Shown one piece after another: positions 18,504 through 26,084 of a stretch of DNA of 64,000 nucleotides. Both the position numbers and the translations under genes were made by a program. The notes below the pieces were generated by a model that was given only the letters and a program-made list of their open reading frames with translations, did not search any database and was not told the DNA's origin. The stretch is from Actinotalea alkalitolerans (GTDB taxonomy: Bacteria; Actinomycetota; Actinomycetes; Actinomycetales; Cellulomonadaceae), in assembly GCF_023369855.1 (NCBI RefSeq), contig NZ_JAMBPP010000002.1:1-64000 (forward strand). The letters are read 5' to 3'. Positions within the stretch are counted from its first letter, which is position 1; each line of letters begins with the position of its first letter.

Positions 18504-18974
18504 TCACGCCTGCAGCTCCACGTGTCGCTCCCGACGCCGGTCGCGCCACGTCCGCCAGGCGCCCGTGGACCACAGGGCCCACACGACCAGCAGTGGCTGG
18601 AAGAGCAGGCGCACCGCCCGCGCGGTGTCACTGTCGAGGCCGAACGCGTCCGTACCGGTCACGAGCTGGGAGATGTTCCCCGGGAAGATCGCGACGAAGA
18701 ACGCTGCGACGGCCCACCCCACGAGCGGTCGGTGGCGTCGGCCGACCACGAGCAGCGCCGCCCCGAGGGCGATCTCGACCACGCCCGAGCCGAGCACGAC
18801 CAGGTCAGGGTCGAACGGGACCCACAGGGGCACCTGTGCCTGGAACTCCTCGCGCGCGCTGGTGAGGTGGCTGACCCCGGCCATCGCGAGCACCAGCCCC
18901 AACGAGACCCGACCGATCGTGCGGCTCACCGCGGTGGCACGCCGCGCCGCCGGGGGCGCCTCCACGTCCGTCAT
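18504..18974 (-). CDS. DoxX family membrane protein
   Basis: A 156-residue protein with four membrane segments. It has the DoxX pattern: an early helix with LGLVLAMAGVSHLTSA, then VPLWVPFDPDLVVLGSGVVEIALGAALL, and a third helix with PGNISQL. DoxX proteins are small quinone-linked or thiol-stress membrane proteins; the precise role is not established. It is the second coding unit of a short operon: a 20-codon leader overlaps its ATG by ATGA, and the tetR gene follows 88 bases downstream. A near-perfect 22-base palindrome precedes the leader, so expression is probably repressed until a ligand binds the TetR protein. Confidence 0.85.
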   Translation of the reverse strand: MTDVEAPPAARRATAVSRTIGRVSLGLVLAMAGVSHLTSAREEFQAQVPLWVPFDPDLVVLGSGVVEIALGAALLVVGRRHRPLVGWAVAAFFVAIFPGNISQLVTGTDAFGLDSDTARAVRLLFQPLLVVWALWSTGAWRTWRDRRRERHVELQA

Positions 18975-19033
18975 GAGCGGGCCTGGTGGCGGACGACCGC
19001 ACGGGTGTCGGTTCTCGTGGCGACGCGATGCAT
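18971..19033 (-). CDS. Short leader ORF coupled to doxX (20 residues)
   Basis: An ATG at 19033 opens a 20-codon frame whose TGA overlaps the ATG of the DoxX gene (ATGA). AAGGGG stands seven bases before the ATG, a better ribosome-binding site than any directly before doxX. The peptide begins MHRVATRTD and has five Arg and no hydrophobic segment. It looks like a translated leader that delivers ribosomes to doxX; the MHR opening also recalls short leader peptides seen before actinobacterial sulfur genes, though this one has no Cys run. Expression is inferred from layout only. Confidence 0.5.
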   Translation of the reverse strand: MHRVATRTDTRAVVRHQARS

Positions 19034-19048
19034 GATCGAACCCCTTAA

Positions 19049-19070
19049 GTAGACGTACTAGTTCGTCTAC
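19049..19070. promoter_or_regulatory. 22-base palindromic TetR-type operator
   Basis: Arms GTAGACG (19049-19055) and CGTCTAC (19064-19070) are exact inverted copies, and the centre holds the palindrome ACTAGT; only the two bases flanking that centre break the symmetry. It sits 16 bases upstream of the leader ATG, overlapping the likely promoter. The tetR gene in the same operon is the natural candidate for binding it. Confidence 0.8.
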
Positions 19071-19109
19071 CTTACGCCGGCACCGCTCTCACGCACTACC
19101 CCGTGAATC

Positions 19110-19916
19110 TCAGGTGCCGCGCCCAGAACCCCGCGCCACCGACGCCCACGCATCAGCGGCCGCGACCCGCAGGAGGGTGGTGTCCTGCGCGGCGGTCAGC
19201 AGCCTGACCCCACGCCCGGCCCAGTGCAGGGCCATCTCCGGGTCCGAGCAGTGCAGCCCGGCGACGACACCTGCCGCGCGGCAGGTCGTCACCACGTGCT
19301 CGATCAGCGCATCGACCTCGGCCGAGTCGCGGTAGGTCGCACGACCGTGCCCGCAGCCGAGCGCCAGGTCGTTGGGGCCGATGTACACCCCGTCGACCCC
19401 GGGGACCCGGACGATCTCCTCGAGCGCGTCGACCCCTGCCTGCGTCTCGACCATCACCAGGCAGAGCACCGCAGCGTCCTGCTGGGCAGGCGGCAGGGCA
19501 CCGTCGGGCCGGCTGTCACCCCACATCGGTCCCCAGCTGCGCTCCCCCACCGGTGGGAACCGGCACGCCGCTGCGGCGCGGCGGGCGTCGTCCGCGCTGT
19601 TGACCATCGGCACCAGGACCGCCGCGGCACCGGTGTCCAGGGCCCGCATCACCCCGGCCGGCTCGTTCCACGGGACCCGGACCACCGGCGCGAGCCCGGC
19701 GCCCCGCATCGACCGCAGCAGGTCCGGCAGCTCGCTGAAGGTCGCGACCCCGTGCTGGAGGTCAAGGCACACGTAGTCGAACGGGCTCGCGGCGAGCACC
19801 TCCGCCACGGCGGGGTCGGCGAGCACGCTCCACAGCCCGAACGCCGGGAGGTCCCGCGCCCAGAGATCACGCAGGTGGGCGGCGCTCGCGGCGGTCACGC
19901 CCTCGGTCGGGCTCAC
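19110..19916 (-). CDS. HpcH/HpaI family aldolase
   Basis: A 268-residue TIM-barrel aldolase of the 2-keto-3-deoxy acid / 4-hydroxy-2-oxo acid class II group. Diagnostic stretches are FDYVCLDLQHG (about residue 46, His is the catalytic base), VRVPWNEP (about 79), VPMVNSADDARRA, MVETQAGVDALEEI (Glu metal ligand, about 153) and GVYIGPNDLAL (Asp metal ligand, about 176). It cleaves a hydroxy-oxo acid to pyruvate and an aldehyde; the natural substrate is unknown. It starts with GTG, with AGGA seven bases upstream. No partner pathway genes are adjacent. Confidence 0.88.
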   Translation of the reverse strand: MSPTEGVTAASAAHLRDLWARDLPAFGLWSVLADPAVAEVLAASPFDYVCLDLQHGVATFSELPDLLRSMRGAGLAPVVRVPWNEPAGVMRALDTGAAAVLVPMVNSADDARRAAAACRFPPVGERSWGPMWGDSRPDGALPPAQQDAAVLCLVMVETQAGVDALEEIVRVPGVDGVYIGPNDLALGCGHGRATYRDSAEVDALIEHVVTTCRAAGVVAGLHCSDPEMALHWAGRGVRLLTAAQDTTLLRVAAADAWASVARGSGRGT

Positions 19917-20010
19917 GACGTCGTCCTGGGGTGAGAGGCCATGGCTGCACGCTAGTCCGCCAGGCGCGACATCTCGCGTGCTCCTGCGGCGTCAGCGGTC
20001 CACGTCGTGG

Positions 20011-20922
20011 TCAGCCGGCCCGCTCGGCAGCGACGAGCTCACGGACCGCGGGAGCGATCTCCTGCCCGAGGAGCTGCAGGGTCGCGGCGTCGTCGGCCAT
20101 CAGGATGAACCCGCTCACCCCGTGCTCCAGGGTCAGGCCGGCCAGCTGCTCGACCCACTGCGACGGTGGGCCGACGAGCAGCCTGTCGCTGCGCTCGGCG
20201 GAGAACGAGCCCCCGATGTTGAGCAGCCGTCGTACCGCACGCGGGTCCCGGCCGGCCTCGGACGCGGCCTCGTCGATGCGCCGGTTGCCCTCGGTGAGGT
20301 CCGCCGGGGAGGACAGGTACCCCAGGGAGGGCAGCCACCCGTCGGCCTTCTGGCCGACGAGGCGCAGCATCCGCGGCTTGTACGCGCCGAGCCACACGCC
20401 GATCGGGTGCGCCGGAGCAGGGCCTCGCTTGGCACCCTCGACGCGGTAGTGGGTGCCGTCGACCACGAGCCGCGACCTGTCGCCGGCGTCCCAGGTGCCG
20501 CGGATGACGTCGATGGCCTCGCTCAGGGCCTCGACCGCCTGCCCGGGGGTGAGCCGTCTGCCGCCCATCGCCTCGATCGCGTCCCAGAAGGCCCCGGCGC
20601 CCAGGCCCAGCTCGACCCGGCCCCCGCTGAGCAGGTCGAGGCTCGCCGCAGCGCGGGCCAGCACCGCCGGGGGGCGCAGCGGGAGGCTCGTGACGTTGGC
20701 CGCGACCCGGATGCGCTCGGTCCGCGCAGCGACGTACGACAGCAGGGTCCAGGTGTCCAGGAAGCCCGACTGGTAAGGGTGGTCCTGGAAGGTGACCAGG
20801 TCCAGGCCGGCCTGCTCGGAGGCGACGGCCAGGCCGACCACCCGCTCGGGGGCCGATGCGGTCGGGGTGACGAACGAGCCGAAGAGCAGGTCGTGCCGGT
20901 AGTCGGTTCCGCGGACGGGCAT
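20011..20922 (-). CDS. LLM class flavin/F420-dependent oxidoreductase
   Basis: A 303-residue luciferase-like monooxygenase family protein. It shows the family core: AVASEQAGLDLVTFQDHPYQ near the N-terminus, RIRVAANVTSLPLRPPAVLARAAASLDLLSGGRVELGLGAG (about 70-110), and GVWLGAYKPRMLRLVGQKADGWLPS (about 175-200). It would use FMN or F420; since fgd is nearby, F420 is possible, but the sequence alone does not decide. AGGAGG lies four bases before the ATG. Single gene; substrate unknown. Confidence 0.85.
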   Translation of the reverse strand: MPVRGTDYRHDLLFGSFVTPTASAPERVVGLAVASEQAGLDLVTFQDHPYQSGFLDTWTLLSYVAARTERIRVAANVTSLPLRPPAVLARAAASLDLLSGGRVELGLGAGAFWDAIEAMGGRRLTPGQAVEALSEAIDVIRGTWDAGDRSRLVVDGTHYRVEGAKRGPAPAHPIGVWLGAYKPRMLRLVGQKADGWLPSLGYLSSPADLTEGNRRIDEAASEAGRDPRAVRRLLNIGGSFSAERSDRLLVGPPSQWVEQLAGLTLEHGVSGFILMADDAATLQLLGQEIAPAVRELVAAERAG

Positions 20923-21078
20923 GGGTCCTCCTGGGATGCGCTGCGTCGATCAACCACTCGGAAGAACGCATGTGGATCAGATGACCTGCTCAACACGGCC
21001 GGGCGGCCCATGGATTCCCGCACGACCACCGCGGGTACCGGGTGCTGACCACCGTCGGACGGGCACGTCAGCTCGCGC

Positions 21079-21504
21079 TCAGCCGAGCCGCACGGTCACC
21101 GGGACCCCCGCCTCGATGGTCCGCGTGACGGTGCACGCGCGGTCGTGCGAGACCTGGAGCGCGCGCGGCAGGGCGGCCCGGGCGGCGTCGCCCGCCTCCC
21201 CCTCGGGGAAGGAGATCGTGAAGGTCAGCTCGATGTCCCGCAGGATGTTGCCGGCGTCGTCGCGCACCTTCTGGGCGTCGACCCGCGCACGGAAGACCTC
21301 GGGCTCGGCCCGTCGCGCGGTGATCCCGTCGACGTCGACCGCCGAGCACCCGGCGATCGCCGCGAGCAAGAGCTCGACCGGGGTGAAGTCCGTCGACGAG
21401 CCGCTACCCATCTGCAGCGTGCCTCCGCGCGCGTTGCGCGCCAGGTAGGCCCCGGCCGCGATCCGTTCGAGCTCGACATGACGGTGCGAGGAGGAGGAGG
21501 TCAT
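21079..21504 (-). CDS. OsmC family protein (organic hydroperoxide-type)
   Basis: A 141-residue OsmC-fold protein. The two conserved Cys are present, in AIAGCSAVDVDGI (about residue 55) and in DRACTVTRTIE near the C-terminus, so peroxide reduction by the Cys pair is possible. It begins MTSSSSHRHVELERI; GAGGA stands seven bases upstream. OsmC proteins destroy organic hydroperoxides or handle other reactive acids. It is divergent from the tetR gene at 21614, with 109 bases between the starts. Confidence 0.85.
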   Translation of the reverse strand: MTSSSSHRHVELERIAAGAYLARNARGGTLQMGSGSSTDFTPVELLLAAIAGCSAVDVDGITARRAEPEVFRARVDAQKVRDDAGNILRDIELTFTISFPEGEAGDAARAALPRALQVSHDRACTVTRTIEAGVPVTVRLG

Positions 21505-21600
21505 CGAGCGATCCTCGCACCCACCCCGGCCGCACGCTCGCCCGTCGGGCGTCCCGGCCGGGTCCGGAGGTCGGGGCCGGAGCACCCGACCTCGCGTCGC

Positions 21601-21606
21601 TACGCT
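21601..21606 (+). promoter_or_regulatory. -10 box of a leaderless promoter (TACGCT)
   Basis: TACGCT lies seven bases before the ATG of the tetR gene at 21614 with no ribosome-binding sequence between them, the pattern of a leaderless actinobacterial transcript. Confidence 0.5.
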
Positions 21607-21613
21607 CGAGCAC

Positions 21614-22219
21614 ATGAACCTGCGGCAGGACGTGCGGCGCAACCGCGCCAAGATCGTGCAGGCCGCCACCGACGTCTTCCGCGAGTCGGGCGCCGCCGCG
21701 CCGCTGGACCTCGTCGCCCAGCGGGCGGTCGTGGGTCGAGGCACGCTGTACCGCCACTTCCCCGACCGGAGCGCGCTGCTGGCCGCCGTGCTCGAGAAGC
21801 GGGTCGAGACCCTCGAGGAGTACGCCCGCACCTACCAGGGCGAGGACCTCCTGGAACGACTGATCGTCGAGATCTGCTGGTTCCAGGTCGACCTGCCGGG
21901 CCTGGTCCCCACCATCCGTGCCCTCGCCGAGGAGAGGCAGGCCCTGGACGGGGTCGTGCAACGGACGCAGCGGCTCCTCGCGGTCGCCCTCGAACGCGCG
22001 CGCCACGCGGGTGCGGTCCGCCCGGGGACCAGCCTGGTGGACGCCTTCCTCGTCATCGCGATGCTCGACGGGGTGATCACCGCCCAGAGCTCGAGCCCCC
22101 TGCCCGCGCCGGTCGAGCGTGCCCTCGAGCTGGCGCTGCGGGGGCTGCGCCCCGAGTCGCGAGGCGACCTGCCGATCCCCGTCCCCGAGCTGCGCCTGGG
22201 ACCAGGCCGTACCGCGTGA
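21614..22219 (+). CDS. TetR family transcriptional regulator
   Basis: A 201-residue regulator. RAKIVQAATDVFRESGAAAPLDLVAQRAVVGRGTLYRHFPDRSALLAAVL (given here as the region of residues 10-58: key parts RGTLYRHF and the preceding DLVAQRA) is the TetR DNA-binding domain, and the C-terminal half is helical. It is followed on the same strand by the 3-ketosteroid dehydrogenase-like gene, which carries a long perfect inverted repeat just before its start. The natural inference is that this protein represses that gene and is released by a steroid or similar ligand. Leaderless start. Confidence 0.85.
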   Translation: MNLRQDVRRNRAKIVQAATDVFRESGAAAPLDLVAQRAVVGRGTLYRHFPDRSALLAAVLEKRVETLEEYARTYQGEDLLERLIVEICWFQVDLPGLVPTIRALAEERQALDGVVQRTQRLLAVALERARHAGAVRPGTSLVDAFLVIAMLDGVITAQSSSPLPAPVERALELALRGLRPESRGDLPIPVPELRLGPGRTA

Positions 22220-22438
22220 CGAGCACGGCGTCCTGACCGGCGTCGAGCTCGCCGTCCTCCTGCCGGGACGCTGCGCACCGCAGGCGCGGGACGGGCTGGA
22301 AACACCCTGCGGTCGGGACCTTGGTCCGACGCGCCTCGCGCCTCGCCACGCCGACGGTGCCGGCACGCACCGTCCGCCGTACGCCTCGCCGCCGAGGGTG
22401 TTGCGCCCGCACAGCGAGGTCGACATCCTGGGTGGAGA

Positions 22439-22462
22439 GAAACGGACAGTGGTGTCCGTTTC
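22439..22462. promoter_or_regulatory. Perfect 10-base inverted repeat before the KstD-like gene
   Basis: Arms GAAACGGACA (22439-22448) and TGTCCGTTTC (22453-22462) are exact inverted copies separated by GTGG. The site ends 17 bases before the ATG at 22480, so a bound protein would block transcription or its early elongation. It is a good TetR-type operator, and a tetR gene lies just upstream. The 220 bases between that gene and this site hold no other gene that I can see. Confidence 0.8.
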
Positions 22463-22479
22463 GTCCACGAGGAGACGAC

Positions 22480-24132
22480 ATGACGAGCACGCAGCCCTAC
22501 GACCACACCTACGACGTCGTCGTCGTGGGCTCCGGCGGGGCCGGCTTCGCCACGGCGATGGCCGCCGCGGACGAGGGCCTGACGGTCCTCATGATCGAGT
22601 CCACCGACAAGTGGGGCGGCAGCACCGCGATGTCAGGCGGTGGCATGTGGCTGCCCGACAACCCCGTCATGCAGCGCGCCGGGATCGGCGACTCGCGCGA
22701 GGACGCCCTCACCTACATGCAGGCGACCATCGGCGACGAGGGCCGCGCCTCGTCCCGCGAGCGCAAGGAGGCCTTCGTCGACAGCGTGGCCGACTTCGTC
22801 GCCACCGCCGAGAGGTACGGCATGCGGTTCGCCCGCGCGGCCGACTACCCCGACTACTACCCCGAGCTGCCCGGCGGGAAGATCGGCCGCGCCCTGGAGG
22901 TCGAGCCCTTCGACGCCAAGCGCATCGGCTCGTGGTGGCGGTCCACCCGCGCGATGCTCCCGATCCCGCTCAAGACCGACGACGTGTGGCTGCTCGGCCG
23001 TGCGTGGTCGACACCGGCGGGCTTCGTCCGCGGTGCGCAGTTCGTCTTCCGCACCCTGGGCGGCGCGGTCCGCGGCAAGCGGCTGGTGGGCACGGGCGCA
23101 GCGCTCGGCTCGGCGTTCCTCGACATCGTCGTGCAGAAGCAGGGGGTGCCGCTCTGGCTCGAGGCGCCGCTGGAGGACCTGATCGTCGAGAACGGCAGGG
23201 TCGTCGGTGTGCGCACGACGCGCGACGGACGCCCGGTCACCGTGGGCGCGACCCGCGGCGTGATGCTGGCCGCCGGTGGCTTCGACCACAACGTCGACTG
23301 GCGCCAGAAGCACCACGGCATCGACGGCACCCCCTCGGGCAACCCCGGCAACCTGGGTCGTCCGATCGAGATCGCCCAGGGTGTCGGGGCGGCGCTCGAG
23401 CTGATGGACGACGCCTGGTGGGGCGCGACCATCGCCCCGGTCGGCGACGACGCGATCGGCTTCATCGTCGGGGAGCGCTCGTTCCCCTACTCGATCATCG
23501 TGGACGGCCAGGGCGACCGGATCGCCAACGAGTCGGAGTCGTACGTGGACCTCGGGCACCACATGCTCGAGCACGACAAGGACGGCACCTACTGGCTGCT
23601 CGCCGACGTCCGTCACGCCCGCCGCTACCTGCGTAGCTACGCGATGGACCCACGTGCGAACAAGGCCATGGCCGAGGCGGGGATCCTGGTGAAGGCTCCG
23701 ACGCTGGTCGAGCTGGCCCGGGCGATGGACATCGAGCCGTCCCGGCTCAAGGCCACGATCGACCGCTTCAACGGCTTCGCCCGGTCCGGCGTGGACGGGG
23801 ACTTCGGCCGCGGGAACTCGGCGTACGACAGGTACTACGCCGACCCGAGCGTGCACCCCAACCCCTGCCTGGGACCGATCGAGAAGGGTCCGTTCACCGC
23901 CTTCAAGATCGTCATCGGGGACCTGGGCACCAAGGGTGGCGTGCTCACCGACGCCGACGCCCGCGCCCTGCGCGAGGACGGCTCGGTCATCGAGGGGCTG
24001 TACGCGGCGGGCAACTGCTCGGCCTCGGTCATGGGCCGCACCTACCCGGGACCGGGATCGACCATCGGGCCGGCCGTGGTCTTCGGCCTGCGCGGCGCCC
24101 GCCACATGGCCAGCACCGGTGCCGCGGGCTGA
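22480..24132 (+). CDS. kstD: FAD-dependent 3-ketosteroid-delta1-dehydrogenase-like oxidoreductase
   Basis: A 550-residue flavoprotein of the fumarate reductase/KstD group. The N-terminal FAD motif is VVVGSGGAGFATAMAAADEG with WGGSTAMSGGGMWLP after it. In the middle are the KstD-like LEAPLEDLIVENGRVVGV and GVMLAAGGFDHN. Near the end GNCSASVMGRTYPGPGSTIGP (positions about 513-533) matches the KstD hallmark, where the Tyr is catalytic. Length fits. It would introduce the 1,2 double bond in a 3-ketosteroid; related enzymes act on other cyclic ketones, so the steroid assignment is likely but not certain. AGGAGA precedes the ATG. A tetR gene and an operator lie upstream; no other steroid genes are nearby. 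Confidence 0.78.
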   Translation: MTSTQPYDHTYDVVVVGSGGAGFATAMAAADEGLTVLMIESTDKWGGSTAMSGGGMWLPDNPVMQRAGIGDSREDALTYMQATIGDEGRASSRERKEAFVDSVADFVATAERYGMRFARAADYPDYYPELPGGKIGRALEVEPFDAKRIGSWWRSTRAMLPIPLKTDDVWLLGRAWSTPAGFVRGAQFVFRTLGGAVRGKRLVGTGAALGSAFLDIVVQKQGVPLWLEAPLEDLIVENGRVVGVRTTRDGRPVTVGATRGVMLAAGGFDHNVDWRQKHHGIDGTPSGNPGNLGRPIEIAQGVGAALELMDDAWWGATIAPVGDDAIGFIVGERSFPYSIIVDGQGDRIANESESYVDLGHHMLEHDKDGTYWLLADVRHARRYLRSYAMDPRANKAMAEAGILVKAPTLVELARAMDIEPSRLKATIDRFNGFARSGVDGDFGRGNSAYDRYYADPSVHPNPCLGPIEKGPFTAFKIVIGDLGTKGGVLTDADARALREDGSVIEGLYAAGNCSASVMGRTYPGPGSTIGPAVVFGLRGARHMASTGAAG

Positions 24133-24179
24133 CGGCTGACGGCTGACGACTCACGGCCGGCGAGCGGCGAGCGGCGAGA
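24127..24179. repeat. Two short tandem heptamer arrays
   Basis: GGCTGAC is repeated three times (24127-24147), beginning over the stop codon of the KstD-like gene, and GGCGAGC three times (24159-24179, last copy ending in A). They fill most of the gap before the ligase gene. They look like simple slippage repeats. Confidence 0.7.
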
Positions 24180-24203
24180 CCCCACCAGGAGCAGGATGGT
24201 CCC

Positions 24204-25739
24204 GTGCTGCTCGCCGACCTCGCCGCCACCTCGCGGGCCCTGTCCGCGACCCGTTCGCGCCTGGCCAAACGTGCGCTGCTGGTGGACGTCCTGCGTCGCA
24301 CCTCGCCGCGCGAGGTGCCCGTGGTGGCCCGGTACCTGTCCGGGGAGCTGCGCCAGCGCCGCACCGGCCTGGGGTGGCGGTCCCTGACCACGGTGCCCGA
24401 GCCCGCCGCCGAGCCGTCCCTGCACGTCCTGGACGTCGACGCGACCTTCGAGCGGATGTCGCAGCTCGCCGGACCCGGCTCGGCGACCAGCCGGGCGACC
24501 CTGGCGGCCGAGCTCTTCGGTGCGGCGACCGAGGCCGAGCAGATCCTCCTGCGCGGCCTGGTCACCGGCGAGCTGCGGCAGGGGGCGCTCGACGCGCTGC
24601 TCCTGGACGCCGTGGCCGAGGCTGCCGGCGTGCCGGTGCCGCTCGTGCGACGCGCCGCCATGCTGGCCGGCGCGACCGAACCGGTGGCCGAGGCCGCGCT
24701 CGGCGCGGGCGGCCCCGAGGCGGCGCGCGCAGCACTGGAGGGCTTCGGGCTGAGCGTCGGGCGGCCCGTCCGGCCGATGCTCGCCGGCTCGGCGACCGAC
24801 GTCGGCGCCGCGTTCGAGGGGTTCGTGGGCCGTCCTGTGGTCGTGGACGCCAAGCTCGACGGCATCCGCATCCAGGTGCACCGCGAGGGAGACGACGTGC
24901 GGGTCTTCACCCGCAGCCTGGACGACATCACCGTCCGCGTGCCCGAGATCGCCGCGGCCGTCCGCGCGATGGCGGTGCGTTCGGTGGTGCTGGACGGCGA
25001 GGCCCTGGCCCTGGACGCGGACGGTCGCCCGCTCCCGTTCCAGGAGACCTCGGCCCGCGGAGCCACCCACGACGCGGAGGTGGCCGCGACCACCCGGCTC
25101 AGCCCGTTCTTCTTCGACCTGCTGCACCTCGACGGGCAGGACCTGCTCGACGCCCCGCTGTCCCAGCGCCTGGCCGCGCTGGACGCCGTCGCCGGTGAGC
25201 ACGCCGTGGAGCGCGTCACCACCGACGACGCCGACGTCGCGCAGCAGGCCTTCGCCCGGTGGGTGGCGCAGGGTCAGGAGGGGGTGATCGTCAAGGACCT
25301 CGCCGCGCCGTACGAGGCGGGCCGTCGGGGAAGCGCGTGGGTCAAGGTCAAGCCGCGTCACACCCTCGACCTCGTCGTCCTGGCCGTCGAGCGGGGCTCG
25401 GGCCGCCGGCGTGGCCTGCTGTCGAACATCCACCTCGGCGCCCGCGACCCGGCCGGCGGCTTCGTGATGCTCGGCAAGACGTTCAAGGGCATGACCGACG
25501 AGATGCTCGCGTGGCAGACCGAGCGCTTCCGCGAGCTCGAGGTCCGCGACGACGGGTGGACGGTGACGCTGCGTCCTGAGCAGGTCGTCGAGGTGGCCTT
25601 CGACGGACTGCAACGGTCGACCCGCTACCCCGGCGGGCTCGCGCTGCGCTTCGCCCGGGTGCTGCGGTACCGACAGGACAAGGTGGCCGACGAGGCCGAC
25701 ACCATCGACGCGGTCCGGGCGCTGGCCGCGGGTTCCTGA
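24204..25739 (+). CDS. ligB: ATP-dependent DNA ligase (LigB type)
   Basis: A 511-residue ligase with three parts: an N-terminal DNA-binding domain (about 1-190), a nucleotidyltransferase domain with motif I DAKLDGIRI (Lys 217 takes AMP), LDGEALA (motif III), SPFFFDLLHLDG, EGVIVKD (motif IV) and WVKVKP (motif V), and a C-terminal OB domain. This is the architecture of mycobacterial LigB, an accessory ATP ligase beside the NAD-dependent LigA. It seals nicks in DNA, probably in repair. It starts with GTG; AGGAGCAGGA stands upstream. Single gene, 71 bases after the KstD-like gene. Confidence 0.93.
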   Translation: MLLADLAATSRALSATRSRLAKRALLVDVLRRTSPREVPVVARYLSGELRQRRTGLGWRSLTTVPEPAAEPSLHVLDVDATFERMSQLAGPGSATSRATLAAELFGAATEAEQILLRGLVTGELRQGALDALLLDAVAEAAGVPVPLVRRAAMLAGATEPVAEAALGAGGPEAARAALEGFGLSVGRPVRPMLAGSATDVGAAFEGFVGRPVVVDAKLDGIRIQVHREGDDVRVFTRSLDDITVRVPEIAAAVRAMAVRSVVLDGEALALDADGRPLPFQETSARGATHDAEVAATTRLSPFFFDLLHLDGQDLLDAPLSQRLAALDAVAGEHAVERVTTDDADVAQQAFARWVAQGQEGVIVKDLAAPYEAGRRGSAWVKVKPRHTLDLVVLAVERGSGRRRGLLSNIHLGARDPAGGFVMLGKTFKGMTDEMLAWQTERFRELEVRDDGWTVTLRPEQVVEVAFDGLQRSTRYPGGLALRFARVLRYRQDKVADEADTIDAVRALAAGS

Positions 25740-25775
25740 GGCCCACGCCGCCGCGGGCGGAGCGATACTGGTCGC

Positions 25776-26084
25776 ATGACGTCAGCGCAGCGGGGACGGG
25801 CGGCCACGCCGCCGGCACACGGTGGCGGACGAGGCGGGCGACGCAGGTCGCTCGGCCTGCGCTTCACCGAGCGCTTCCTCCTGCCGTTCACGGGCCCGGC
25901 TGAGGTCGCGCAGGCCGACCGGGCCGGCGAGGTCACCGACGAGCAGCGCGCTCGGGCCGACCTGCTCGGCCGCGAGCTGCGACGTGTCACCGCCGCCGAC
26001 GGCCGCCCGTACCTGGTCGTCGCGGACGAGGAGCCGGACGATGACGCCCCGACCCGCACCCCTCAGTCGACCCCGAGCACGTAG
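25776..26084 (+). CDS. Hypothetical basic protein, 102 residues
   Basis: I do not recognise this protein. Residues 1-25 are rich in Arg and Gly, the middle (FTERFLLPFTGPAEVAQADRAGEVTDEQRARADLLGRELRRV) looks helical and charged, and the C-terminal 20 are acidic then Thr/Pro-rich. There is no signal peptide or membrane segment. A GATACT box six bases before the ATG fits a leaderless start, which supports real expression. The last 22 bases overlap the end of the convergent ROK gene. Confidence 0.55.
   Translation: MTSAQRGRAATPPAHGGGRGGRRRSLGLRFTERFLLPFTGPAEVAQADRAGEVTDEQRARADLLGRELRRVTAADGRPYLVVADEEPDDDAPTRTPQSTPST

Noticed and set aside
19110-19916. The HpcH/HpaI aldolase as the missing 2-keto-3-deoxygluconate aldolase of the uronate pathway
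   Set aside because: It is 23 kb or more away and has no copy of the uronate operator upstream; family members use many substrates.
24127-24179. Tandem GGCTGAC and GGCGAGC repeats as a possible regulatory array
   Set aside because: Only three copies each, imperfectly spaced and without symmetry; simple slippage repeats are a sufficient explanation.
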